A stretch of 6,764 nt of DNA from Bacillota bacterium (GTDB lineage: Bacteria > Bacillota > Clostridia > Lachnospirales > Lachnospiraceae), in assembly GCA_023402845.1 (NCBI GenBank), contig JAEYFP010000037.1, positions 1-6,764 of the forward strand. Direction: 5' to 3'. The notes under the pieces were generated by a model, which saw only the letters and a list, made by a program, of their open reading frames with translations, ran no database searches and had not been told where the DNA came from. Within the stretch, counting starts at the first letter, position 1, and each line of letters opens with the position of its first letter. Both the position numbers and the translations under genes were made by a program. Below are positions 1 through 6,571 of the stretch, piece after piece.

Positions 1-138
1 GTTCGCAACTTAATTCTACTACAAAAGGACTGGTGATTCCTTATATTTTTGGCATTTTTTAAAAGTTGTTTACAAGAGATATTGTGAATTAGGGCTTCTG
101 TGGATAAATTTACGGAAACTCAAGAAAGTGAACAGGTC
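1..138. other. AT-rich upstream DNA, no gene assigned
   Basis: No start codon with a ribosome site and no family-recognisable peptide is visible here. One plus-strand frame is open from the window edge to a TAA at 60-62, and could be the last 19 codons of an upstream gene, but nothing about the residues identifies it. No hairpin terminator follows that stop. Confidence 0.3.
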
Positions 139-167
139 TTGTCTATTATTGTGAATTTTGGTATACT
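139..167 (+). promoter_or_regulatory. Sigma-A type promoter of the ugd-uxs operon
   Basis: A -35 box TTGTCT (139-144) and a -10 box TATACT (162-167) are separated by 17 bases. The -10 is preceded by TGG, giving an extended -10 motif, which compensates for the mediocre -35. The expected start of transcription is near 174, leaving a leader of about 58 bases. An imperfect palindrome at 169-192, with arms AGGAA and TTCCT, covers the expected start point and could be an operator, but this is weak. Confidence 0.65.
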
Positions 168-231
168 TAGGAATCGGGAGCTTCGGTTTCCTGAGGCAGG
201 ATTACTAACTATTTGAAAAGAGGACAGATAG

Positions 232-1569
232 ATGAAGGTAGCGGTTATAGGCACTGGCTATGTCGGATTAGTAACAGGAACGTGTTTTTCAGATATGGGA
301 AATGATGTCTGGTGTGTAGATGTGGACGAAAAGAAAATCGAGCGCTTAAAAGAAGGTGTCGTTCCGATCTATGAGCCGGGACTTGAGGAAATGGTAAAGC
401 GCAATTATGCATATGGTCATCTGAGGTTTACAACGAAGATTGCAGAGGCATTGAAATATGCAGATATTTGCTTTATCGCGGTCGGTACACCGATGGGAGA
501 GGACGGAAGCGCCGATCTGCATTATGTACTTGAAGTTGCTAAGAGCATCGGTCAGTTTATGGAGCATCACATGTATGTTGTGGACAAGTCGACAGTGCCT
601 GTCGGAACGGCTAGAAAGGTAAAGGAAGCGGTGCAGGCGGAGCTGAAGAAACGCAAAAGCGACTTGACCTTTGATGTTATTTCCAATCCCGAATTTTTAA
701 AGGAAGGAACAGCTGTTGCGGACTGTATGCGTCCGGACAGGATTGTCATCGGTGTCAGCAATTCTAAAGCAGCGGAGGTGATGCAGGAGCTTTATATGCC
801 CTATATCCGCAATACGGAAAATTTTATTATCATGGATATCGCGAGCGCGGAAATGACAAAATATACGGCAAATGCAATGCTTGCGACGAAAATCTCTTTT
901 ATGAATGAAATCTCAAACATCTGCGATATGGTCGGTGCCGATGTCAATAAGGTGCGCCGCGGGATCGGAAGTGACCAGCGTATCGGCTACCATTTTATCT
1001 ATGCCGGCTGCGGATATGGCGGGAGCTGCTTTCCGAAGGATGTACAGGCGCTGATTCGGACGAGTCATCAATACGGCTATGAGCCGCAGCTTTTGGAATC
1101 GGTGGAGGCGGTAAATAAGCGCCAGAAGTTTGTCATTCCTCAAAAGGTTGAGGCGCGCTTTGGCGAGGATCTGACAGGGCTTACGTTTGCGGTGTGGGGA
1201 CTTTCCTTTAAGCCGGATACGGATGATATGCGGGAGTCGGCGGCGATTACAATTATCAATGAGCTGACGGCACATGGTGCCAGAATCATAGCCTATGATC
1301 CAAAGGCGATGGAGGAGGCGAAGCGCTGTTATCTGAAGGAAAACGAGCTGGTTTCCTATGCCGAAAGCAAATATGAGGCGCTGAAGGGAGCGGATGCGCT
1401 CATCCTTGTGACGGAGTGGAAGGAGTTTCGAAGTCCGGATATGGGGGAGATTAAACGCGTACTCAAAAATCCGATTATTTTTGACGGGAGAAATCAATAC
1501 GACAAAAAGAGAATGCGTCAGGAAGGTTTTGAATATTATCAAATCGGAGTAGGAAAGAGAGAAAAATAG
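232..1569 (+). CDS. ugd: UDP-glucose 6-dehydrogenase
   Basis: This cytosolic enzyme oxidises UDP-glucose to UDP-glucuronate with two NAD+. The 445-residue length is normal for the family. The N-terminal Rossmann domain has GTGYVG at 7-12 and the NAD-ribose acidic residue D30. Further family landmarks are VGTP (84-87), STVPVGT (120-126) and NPEFLKEG (152-159) with glutamates E154 and E158. The central helix carries K210 and N214, and the catalytic cysteine is C266 in GGSCFPKD. The C-terminal UDP-binding domain begins near WGLSFKPDTDD (322-332). No key residue is missing. ATG 232 is preceded by AGAGG (219-223) at 8 bases. The stop is one base before uxs, so the two genes are almost certainly co-transcribed and translationally coupled. 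The dehydrogenase family also includes UDP-ManNAc and GDP-mannose enzymes, but the adjacent UDP-glucuronate decarboxylase favours UDP-glucose. Confidence 0.95.
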   Translation: MKVAVIGTGYVGLVTGTCFSDMGNDVWCVDVDEKKIERLKEGVVPIYEPGLEEMVKRNYAYGHLRFTTKIAEALKYADICFIAVGTPMGEDGSADLHYVLEVAKSIGQFMEHHMYVVDKSTVPVGTARKVKEAVQAELKKRKSDLTFDVISNPEFLKEGTAVADCMRPDRIVIGVSNSKAAEVMQELYMPYIRNTENFIIMDIASAEMTKYTANAMLATKISFMNEISNICDMVGADVNKVRRGIGSDQRIGYHFIYAGCGYGGSCFPKDVQALIRTSHQYGYEPQLLESVEAVNKRQKFVIPQKVEARFGEDLTGLTFAVWGLSFKPDTDDMRESAAITIINELTAHGARIIAYDPKAMEEAKRCYLKENELVSYAESKYEALKGADALILVTEWKEFRSPDMGEIKRVLKNPIIFDGRNQYDKKRMRQEGFEYYQIGVGKREK

Positions 1570-1570
1570 G

Positions 1571-2542
1571 ATGAACAGGGTACTTGTGACAGGAGGAGCG
1601 GGCTTTTTAGGCTCCCATCTGTGTGAACGGCTTGTGGCAGAGGGAAACGACGTTATTTGTGTGGACAACCTTTTCACGGGCGCAAAGGAAAACATTGCGG
1701 GACTGATGGGAGATCCCAATTTTGAGTTTATCAGGCATGATGTGACCCAGCCGCTGTATGTGGAGGTGGATCAGATTTATAATCTTGCCTGTCCGGCCAG
1801 CCCCATCCATTACCAATATAATCCGATCAAAACAACCAAAACAAGCGTTTACGGTGCAATGAATATGCTGGGATTGGCAAAGCGGACGAAGGCGAGGATT
1901 CTGCAGGCGAGTACGAGCGAGGTTTACGGCGATCCGGAGATCCATCCGCAGCCGGAATCCTATCGGGGATGCGTCAATACAATCGGCATCCGGTCGTGTT
2001 ACGACGAGGGTAAGCGTGTCGCTGAGACACTGTTTTTTGACTACCACAGGCAGCACAATGTCGATATCAAAGTTATGCGTATATTTAATACCTACGGACC
2101 GAGGATGCACCCGAATGACGGTCGCGTTGTTTCAAATTTTGTGATGCAGGCTTTGAAAAATGAGGACATCACAATTTACGGAGATGGCAGCCAGACAAGA
2201 AGCTTTTGTTATGTGGATGACTTGATCGAGGGTATGATTCGTTTGATGAACAGCAGAAAAGGCTTTACCGGCCCTGTCAATATCGGCAATCCGGGAGAAT
2301 TTACGATCAGACAGCTTGCCGAAAAAGTGATCGAGCTGACAGAAAGCGCGTCGCAGATCGTATTTCAATCACTGCCGCAGGATGACCCGCTGCAAAGGAA
2401 GCCGGTTATTGATCTTGCGATGAGGGAACTGGGATGGGAGCCTTCAATCCCGCTTAAAGAAGGGCTTGTTAAGACGATTTCTTATTTTAGAGAACTGTTG
2501 GAAAACAATGACCAGCGTTTGATCAGGAAAGAGGATTATTGA
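1571..2542 (+). CDS. uxs: UDP-glucuronate decarboxylase (UDP-xylose synthase)
   Basis: A 323-residue extended short-chain dehydrogenase/reductase, cytosolic, expected to convert UDP-glucuronate to UDP-xylose and CO2 with bound NAD+ recycled in the active site. The nucleotide motif GGAGFLG lies at 8-14 and D32 ends the second strand. STSEVYGDP (114-122) carries S116 and E117, and the catalytic pair is Y144 and K148 in YDEGK. R276 in LQRKP matches the arginine that binds the carboxylate in known UDP-xylose synthases, which separates this from plain 4-epimerases. The length suits a soluble bacterial enzyme without the membrane anchor seen in animal UXS. The ATG follows the ugd stop by one base. 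Only a purine-rich stretch inside the ugd end (1551-1562) could serve as ribosome site, so coupling to ugd translation is likely. The product would feed a xylose-containing polysaccharide or glycoprotein. A 4-epimerase role is the less likely alternative. Confidence 0.92.
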   Translation: MNRVLVTGGAGFLGSHLCERLVAEGNDVICVDNLFTGAKENIAGLMGDPNFEFIRHDVTQPLYVEVDQIYNLACPASPIHYQYNPIKTTKTSVYGAMNMLGLAKRTKARILQASTSEVYGDPEIHPQPESYRGCVNTIGIRSCYDEGKRVAETLFFDYHRQHNVDIKVMRIFNTYGPRMHPNDGRVVSNFVMQALKNEDITIYGDGSQTRSFCYVDDLIEGMIRLMNSRKGFTGPVNIGNPGEFTIRQLAEKVIELTESASQIVFQSLPQDDPLQRKPVIDLAMRELGWEPSIPLKEGLVKTISYFRELLENNDQRLIRKEDY

Positions 2543-2549
2543 GAGAAAA

Positions 2550-2816
2550 TTATTTTGTTTCATCGATTTCTTCTTGTTTGTCAACCGTTCTTTTCTGATC
2601 CGGTATTTCTTCCGCAGCCGGATCTGCACTGCGGCTTTTTAAAACACGATAAATGAGCTGGTAGGCATAAATCAGACAGGGAACGGCAATCGTTGCCACA
2701 AGGGATGCTTTGAACCAGCTTATTGCCTCAGGGCTTTTCATCAAGGAAAAAACAAGTGTTAATACATATAACAGGACGAGAAGTATGACTCCGGTCAGTG
2801 CAAATATTCGTTTCAT
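2550..2816 (-). CDS. Small two-helix membrane protein, function unknown
   Basis: An 88-residue protein that I do not recognise. Two hydrophobic segments at about residues 5-26 and 36-57 should span the membrane. A short SPEAISW linker separates them, and a charged tail rich in E, D and K (about 60-88) follows. Positive residues after helix 2 (R57, K60, R62) suggest that both ends face the cytosol. I start it at ATG 2816-2814, because AAGG lies 7 bases upstream; the adjacent TTG at 2819 would leave only 4. It has its own strong promoter (2902-2930) and a leader of about 80 bases, and it is convergent with uxs, so it is not part of that operon. No clear terminator was found below 2550. Its promoter, ribosome site and orderly hydrophobic layout make it a credible gene. 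Confidence 0.7.
   Translation of the reverse strand: MKRIFALTGVILLVLLYVLTLVFSLMKSPEAISWFKASLVATIAVPCLIYAYQLIYRVLKSRSADPAAEEIPDQKRTVDKQEEIDETK
2612..2640 (+). terminator. Possible terminator of the ugd-uxs operon inside the opposing gene
   Basis: CCGCAG (2612-2617) pairs with CTGCGG (2629-2634). An alternative pairing joins AGCCG (2616-2620) with CGGCT (2632-2636). Five T's follow at 2636-2640. It lies about 70 bases past the uxs stop, within the 3' coding part of the convergent small gene. No better hairpin is visible between 2543 and 2611. The loop is 11 bases and the stem short, so the call is tentative. Confidence 0.35.
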
Positions 2817-2901
2817 CAATTCACCTTGCCGTTAAGGGCATCCTTATCAATAGATCGATAGAATCCAAACATCATTTAGATTCCGCCATTTAGTTACAGA
2901 A

Positions 2902-2930
2902 ATTGTACCAAGTCGCTGCCTACTTGTCAA
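2902..2930 (-). promoter_or_regulatory. Strong sigma-A promoter of the small membrane gene
   Basis: Read on the minus strand, a perfect TTGACA (2930-2925) is followed after 17 bases by TACAAT (2907-2902). A TGG precedes the -10, adding an extended -10 motif. It is the best promoter in the window. Transcription should begin near 2895. Its position also argues against any minus-strand gene running through 2900-3060. Confidence 0.8.
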
Positions 2931-2972
2931 TTCTGTATTTTCCTGATTTTGCCTTATGAGTGCATCTTTCCA

Positions 2973-3007
2973 ATAAAAATTCCCCATCACGCCTTTGTGA
3001 TGGGGAA
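2973..3007 (-). terminator. Isolated leftward intrinsic terminator
   Basis: An 11-bp perfect stem, TTCCCCATCAC (2980-2990) with GTGATGGGGAA (2997-3007), encloses a 6-base loop. On the minus strand the stem is followed by TTTTTATT (2979-2972), the usual U-tract. On the plus strand it is followed by a purine-rich stretch, so it works only leftward. No leftward gene lies upstream of it, so it either ends an unrecognised small transcript or insulates the promoter at 2902-2930. Confidence 0.65.
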
Positions 3008-3157
3008 CCAAGGGGGAGGATAAGTATTCATTTTCCTTTGTATCATCAATGGAGGGGTCCAATGATTTTGTCGGTAATGCTTCTGCTTCATTACCTGTTA
3101 TTAGTATGATCTGAAATCTTCAGTTTATACAAATAAAATAAAAAAATTTTACAATTC

Positions 3158-3186
3158 TTGATTTCTCTAGGAGAAGGCTATACAAT
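3158..3186 (+). promoter_or_regulatory. Sigma-A promoter of the TPR gene
   Basis: TTGATT (3158-3163) and TACAAT (3181-3186) are separated by 17 bases, behind an A/T-rich block (3121-3157) that could act as an UP-like element. The expected start is near 3193, giving a leader of about 30 bases before ATG 3223. Confidence 0.7.
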
Positions 3187-3222
3187 AGTGATAGAGTGGA
3201 TATAGCTAAAAGGGGAATTCAT

Positions 3223-4869
3223 ATGATCGTATTTGAACTTTACAGACAGTTGGATGTCAGAATGTATATGACGGTAGCTGTGCTGGATCGAAATTACGGC
3301 TCTTGCGCAAAGTATATTCTGGTTGATGATACGCTTTTGCTTCTCGGTACCAATCATTCCGTAAAATTGAATATGATGACAAAATCAGTGACGGAGGATC
3401 AGCCGATCAAAGACTGGGACATTGATACGGAACCGCTCTTGTGGTTCGCCGAGGAATCTTCGGAGGCATGTGTGATCCGCATGATTAACAATGCCTTCAG
3501 GCAGTGGCTGGAAATCGACCCGTTTCCGAACCATGCGGCATTTGGAGATGCAATGCAGGAAATCAACGCAAAGCTTGCCGGATATCGACTTCGTATTATT
3601 TTTGATACGGACAGTATGTGCATTTATCATGAGGAAAATATTGTGACCTTTGAACAGGCTCTGGAACTGATCATGGAAGAGGATTCGGCGAAGGAAGCAG
3701 ATGCAGATTTGGGGGAATGGCTGGCCGAGGCGGACTATTTTAGAAAAACGGAACAGCTTGAGGAGGCGGCAAGGCGCTATGAACGCCTTTTAAAGTATGC
3801 GGACAGGACGCAGCAGCTTTATACCCAGTGTGCATTTTCTCTTGCCGAGGTCTATTATTTTCTTGGAAATTATGAGCGATCGGTCATTTTATATTATCGG
3901 TGCAGCTTGGAGTTTATCGGAGATGAGGCCGATTTTTACATCCATCTGGGACATGCGCTTTTAGATTCCAAAATGAAAAAATATGAACGCCAGATAAAAA
4001 TTTATTATCACGGCAGGATTGATGCCGAGTATGCCGATACACACAGGCAGGCAATGGAAGTCGCCGGCCGGGAGGTGGGAGAGGTATTTGACGAGTACGA
4101 GGCATCCTGCTATGACATGGGACAGAAAAAATATGCGGAATACCGGAATCAGCTGCCCACGGGTGCGGATGACATTGACGAGCTTCTGTTGGGGGATATC
4201 GAAAAGCAGGAGAAGCCGATGATTGTGCGCAAGCGCTATGAGGACATTAAGCTTGTTGAGCCGGTTTGTCTGACACAGAGCATTTCTAAATCGGTGAATG
4301 AACTGCTTTCTGAGGCCCTCGAGCTGTTTGGCGGGGGAGAATATCAGCAGGCATTCGATATTTACTGGCTTCTGCGGGGAAAGGTGACGGAGGATACGGA
4401 TTACAGCACGTGGGTGCAATTTCAAATCGGAAAGCTCTACTGCATTTTTGACAATGCGCCGAAGGCGATGAAGGCGCTGCAGACATGCAGGCCTGAGCGT
4501 TTTGGGCTTGTTTATCGGCAGGAAGATTTTTTCCTTCTTTATGAACATGTCAAAATTGTGTGTGATGATTTCGAAAGTGACGTAAGATACCGAAAGCTGA
4601 TTCGCGGAAAGTTTGATTTTTATTATGCGCAGTATGACAGAGAATATAACAAGCTTTTGCACGACAGGAAGCTGCTGCACGAGTATCATCAGTACGAGAG
4701 GGAGTGTATGGAAAGCGCACAGAAGGAGTTTTCTTCCGGTGTCTGTCCGGAGAGCCGGATGCATTCGGAGGAAGAGGAAGCTCATAAAAAGCATCCTGTT
4801 TTTTTCAAGAATATGTTTACATCCTTATACAATGTACAACATAAAATAAAACCGAAAATAGAGAGCTAA
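3223..4869 (+). CDS. TPR-like repeat protein, function unknown
   Basis: A 548-residue protein with no signal peptide or membrane helix, so probably cytosolic. Residues 1-155 match nothing I recognise. Residues 163-248 look like two to three tetratricopeptide-type helical pairs (LAEADYFRKTEQLEEAARRYERLL, shown only in part by its A/Y/L spacing, then AEVYYFLGNYERSVILYYR and IHLGHALLD). A second helical-repeat block lies at about 358-425, with GGGEYQQAFDIYWLL. The C-terminus (about 455-548) is rich in K, E, Y and R, with an acidic run at 516-519. Such repeats normally mediate protein-protein contacts; the partner is unknown. I start at ATG 3223 because AGGGGA (3211-3216) sits 7 bases upstream. 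An upstream in-frame GTG at 3196 lies almost on the expected transcription start and has no ribosome site. It is a single-gene unit with its own promoter and terminator. Confidence 0.85.
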   Translation: MIVFELYRQLDVRMYMTVAVLDRNYGSCAKYILVDDTLLLLGTNHSVKLNMMTKSVTEDQPIKDWDIDTEPLLWFAEESSEACVIRMINNAFRQWLEIDPFPNHAAFGDAMQEINAKLAGYRLRIIFDTDSMCIYHEENIVTFEQALELIMEEDSAKEADADLGEWLAEADYFRKTEQLEEAARRYERLLKYADRTQQLYTQCAFSLAEVYYFLGNYERSVILYYRCSLEFIGDEADFYIHLGHALLDSKMKKYERQIKIYYHGRIDAEYADTHRQAMEVAGREVGEVFDEYEASCYDMGQKKYAEYRNQLPTGADDIDELLLGDIEKQEKPMIVRKRYEDIKLVEPVCLTQSISKSVNELLSEALELFGGGEYQQAFDIYWLLRGKVTEDTDYSTWVQFQIGKLYCIFDNAPKAMKALQTCRPERFGLVYRQEDFFLLYEHVKIVCDDFESDVRYRKLIRGKFDFYYAQYDREYNKLLHDRKLLHEYHQYERECMESAQKEFSSGVCPESRMHSEEEEAHKKHPVFFKNMFTSLYNVQHKIKPKIES

Positions 4870-4878
4870 CCTACAACA

Positions 4879-4914
4879 AAGCGTCGCCTTAGTAAAACTA
4901 TAGGCGGCGTTTTT
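4879..4914 (+). terminator. Intrinsic terminator of the TPR gene
   Basis: AAGCGTCGCCT (4879-4889) pairs with AGGCGGCGTTT (4902-4912) through 11 pairs including two G-U wobbles. An inner TAGT/ACTA stem around an AAA loop extends the hairpin with one bulged base. Five T's (4910-4914) close it, nine bases after the TPR stop. Confidence 0.85.
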
Positions 4915-4928
4915 GCGTGGATAGCGGA

Positions 4929-4953
4929 ACTTCGGGTCATGTTGTCCCGAAGT
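4929..4953. promoter_or_regulatory. Inverted repeat upstream of parB (operator or parS-like candidate)
   Basis: ACTTCGGG (4929-4936) and CCCGAAGT (4946-4953) are perfect inverted arms around a 9-base centre. Its core, CGGGTCATGTTGTCCCG (4933-4949), matches 14 of 17 bases of the site just after parB (6572-6588). It could be a protein-binding site, or an RNA hairpin in the parB leader. Confidence 0.55.
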
Positions 4954-4981
4954 GGAAAGGAGGAATTGCAATACTCCCATT

Positions 4982-5013
4982 GGGGCTTGATTAAAAAATC
5001 AGGCCCCTTTTTT
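4982..5013 (+). terminator. Terminator or attenuator in the parB leader
   Basis: GGGGCTTGATT (4982-4992) pairs with AATCAGGCCCC (4997-5007) around an AAAA loop, with one G-U wobble. Six T's follow (5008-5013). It ends 31 bases before the parB start. An AAAGGAGG stretch (4956-4963) precedes it, and no convincing promoter was found between it and parB. Transcription from the left would therefore have to pass it, which suggests attenuation or the end of an upstream transcript. Confidence 0.75.
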
Positions 5014-5044
5014 CATGCCATTCAATATAAAGGAGGTAAACCGC

Positions 5045-6568
5045 ATGGCAAAGAATGAGCCAAGCAAGCCGGATGATGTGAAAGCGTCACCCGAAAATGC
5101 AACGCCGGCAGAGGAACAAACTGTTCCTGCCACTGCACCGACCGAAATTGCCGGTGACATTCCGGCCCCTGAAATAAGTGCCGAAGAAGCCGCAACACTC
5201 GCCCATGAGGGCGAAGCGGCATTAAAGGAAATGAACGAAGCAGAAACAGAACCGCCCACGCCGCTTGATATTGTCGGTGAACATATTTCCGCCCCTGGTG
5301 ATGTTGTTGTACCCTTTGAAAAAATCAATGAGATTATTTCTGAAAAGAAAGCAACCGCAAAGGAAGCAGAAAAAGCAAGCTCCGCTGATAAGGCACCGCC
5401 CGACAAAACAAAGCCGCAAGCCGGGGACTCCCGGCAGAAGCGGGAAAAACCACTGGCAGAAACGGAGCAGAAAAACAAGCCTAAATCCAGCCAAAGTAAA
5501 ACCACTGAAAAAGCGGACACCCCCCCTTCCCACTCTGCTAAGCCGGAAAAAGCTCCAAAGTCCGAAAAACCGGAGAAGTCTGACAAGCGGAAACAGGCTA
5601 CAGAAATTGGCGGCGATGATGCTTCTTCCGCAAAACCCACTGAACAGGCACAGCAGGAAGCCGCACCCCCTGCCCCAGAGCTGCCACCCGAACCAACGGA
5701 GGCTCCGCGCTCCAATGAGCCGGAACAGATTGTTTATTTAAAGCTGTCTGACCTCCACGCTTTTAAAGATCATCCCTTCGGGGTTCGGGACGATGAAGAA
5801 ATGCGGGCGATGGTGGAAAGCGTCAAGGACAAAGGCGTTACCCAGCCTGCCATTGTACGCCCCCGCGAAGATGGCGGCTATGAAATCGTATCCGGCCACC
5901 GCCGCCAGAAAGCCAGTGAGCTTGCGGGATTTGCGGATATGCCCTGTATTGTCCGCGACCTGACGGACGAACAGGCCATTACGCAGATGGTGGAGGATAA
6001 CACCAATCAGCGTGAAAATATCCTGCCCAGCGAACGAGCCAAGGCTCTGCATATGCAGTTGGAAGCCATCAAGAAGCAGGGTGTGCGAACTGGCAACGGT
6101 CAGCGCTCCAATGAGGTAGTAGCCGAGCGCAACAAAATGACGGTCAAGCAGGTTCAGCGGTATATCAAGCTCAATGAGCTGGTCCCCGACCTTGCGAAAA
6201 TGGTGGACGAAAAGAAAATCGCGTTCACCCCCGCCGTGGAGCTTGCGTTCATTAAGCCCAAAAATCAACGGTATATTGCCGTTGCCATTGAAGGCCAGCA
6301 GTCGGCTCCTTCGCTGTCACAGGCACAGCGGATGCGGGAGCTTGACGGAAAAGGTATGTTAAATGCCGATGTGATTGACGGTATTATGTTAGAAGAAAAA
6401 AAGGAGGCAGACAAAGTGATTATTTCAAGTCAGGAATTAGGCCAGTATTTCGGTAAGGACAAAACACCCCGCGAAATGAAGGATACCATTATCAAGCTGC
6501 TTGATGAATGGAAAGGCCAGCAAAAGGATATTGCCAAACCGGAAAAGCAGACCGAACAGGAAAAGTAA
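5045..6568 (+). CDS. parB: ParB/Spo0J-family partition protein with long disordered N-terminus
   Basis: A 507-residue DNA-binding protein expected to act in partition, stable maintenance or regulation of the element. Residues 1-225 are low complexity, rich in A, P, E and K, with KPEK-type repeats at 166-178, and are probably disordered. The ParB nuclease-like/CTP-binding fold runs from about 228 (IVYLKLSDL) to 335. It includes SGHRRQKA (283-290, the box that is GERR in chromosomal ParB) and NTNQRENILPSERA (319-332). A helix-turn-helix follows at about 364-380 (MTVKQVQRYIKLNEL). The C-terminal part (about 440-507) is charged. I start at ATG 5045 because AAGGAGGT (5030-5037) lies 7 bases upstream; ATG 5015 directly follows the terminator T's without a ribosome site. 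Family members normally work with a ParA ATPase, which is not adjacent upstream. Chromosomal Spo0J is about 280-300 residues, so the extra length is almost entirely the N-terminal region. Confidence 0.88.
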   Translation: MAKNEPSKPDDVKASPENATPAEEQTVPATAPTEIAGDIPAPEISAEEAATLAHEGEAALKEMNEAETEPPTPLDIVGEHISAPGDVVVPFEKINEIISEKKATAKEAEKASSADKAPPDKTKPQAGDSRQKREKPLAETEQKNKPKSSQSKTTEKADTPPSHSAKPEKAPKSEKPEKSDKRKQATEIGGDDASSAKPTEQAQQEAAPPAPELPPEPTEAPRSNEPEQIVYLKLSDLHAFKDHPFGVRDDEEMRAMVESVKDKGVTQPAIVRPREDGGYEIVSGHRRQKASELAGFADMPCIVRDLTDEQAITQMVEDNTNQRENILPSERAKALHMQLEAIKKQGVRTGNGQRSNEVVAERNKMTVKQVQRYIKLNELVPDLAKMVDEKKIAFTPAVELAFIKPKNQRYIAVAIEGQQSAPSLSQAQRMRELDGKGMLNADVIDGIMLEEKKEADKVIISSQELGQYFGKDKTPREMKDTIIKLLDEWKGQQKDIAKPEKQTEQEK

Positions 6569-6571
6569 CAT

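Larger units (their letters stand above)
2817..3222. other. Divergent intergenic region with two promoters and a lone hairpin
   Basis: This stretch separates the leftward membrane-protein gene from the rightward TPR gene. It holds the leftward promoter (2902-2930), a leftward intrinsic terminator (2973-3007) and the rightward TPR promoter (3158-3186). A plus-strand frame runs open from a TGA at 2957 to a TGA at 3107. Within it, an ATG at 3062 behind GGAGGGG would give the 15-residue peptide MILSVMLLLHYLLLV. An A/T-rich block lies at 3121-3160. No conventional gene fits here. Confidence 0.6.

Noticed and set aside
913..1719. 268-codon open frame on the minus strand across ugd and uxs
   Set aside because: It lies opposite two clear enzyme genes, has no domain logic or ribosome site, and is explained by codon bias of the real genes.
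2847..3062. 71-codon minus-strand frame between the divergent genes
   Set aside because: It begins at a TTG without a ribosome site, and contains both an intrinsic terminator and the strong promoter of the neighbouring gene.
3196..3222. Upstream in-frame GTG start for the TPR gene
   Set aside because: It sits about 3 bases from the expected transcription start and lacks a ribosome site; ATG 3223 has a well-spaced AGGGGA.
3961..4794. 277-codon open frame on the minus strand inside the TPR gene
   Set aside because: It is antisense to a gene with a good promoter, ribosome site and terminator; the residues look random.
5015..5044. Upstream in-frame ATG start for parB
   Set aside because: It comes directly after the terminator T-tract without a ribosome site; ATG 5045 has AAGGAGGT at 7 bases.
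5417..5433. GCCGGG/CCCGGC small palindrome inside parB
   Set aside because: It is short, lies in coding sequence, and lacks the TCAA/TTGA interior of the flanking 17-bp sites.
4999..5715. 238-codon minus-strand frame rich in S, A, G and F opposite the parB N-terminus
   Set aside because: Its composition simply mirrors the A/P/E/K-rich codons of parB; no start signal.
5265..5741. 158-codon plus-strand frame rich in K, P and R inside parB
   Set aside because: It is a shifted reading of the low-complexity region, with no ribosome site.
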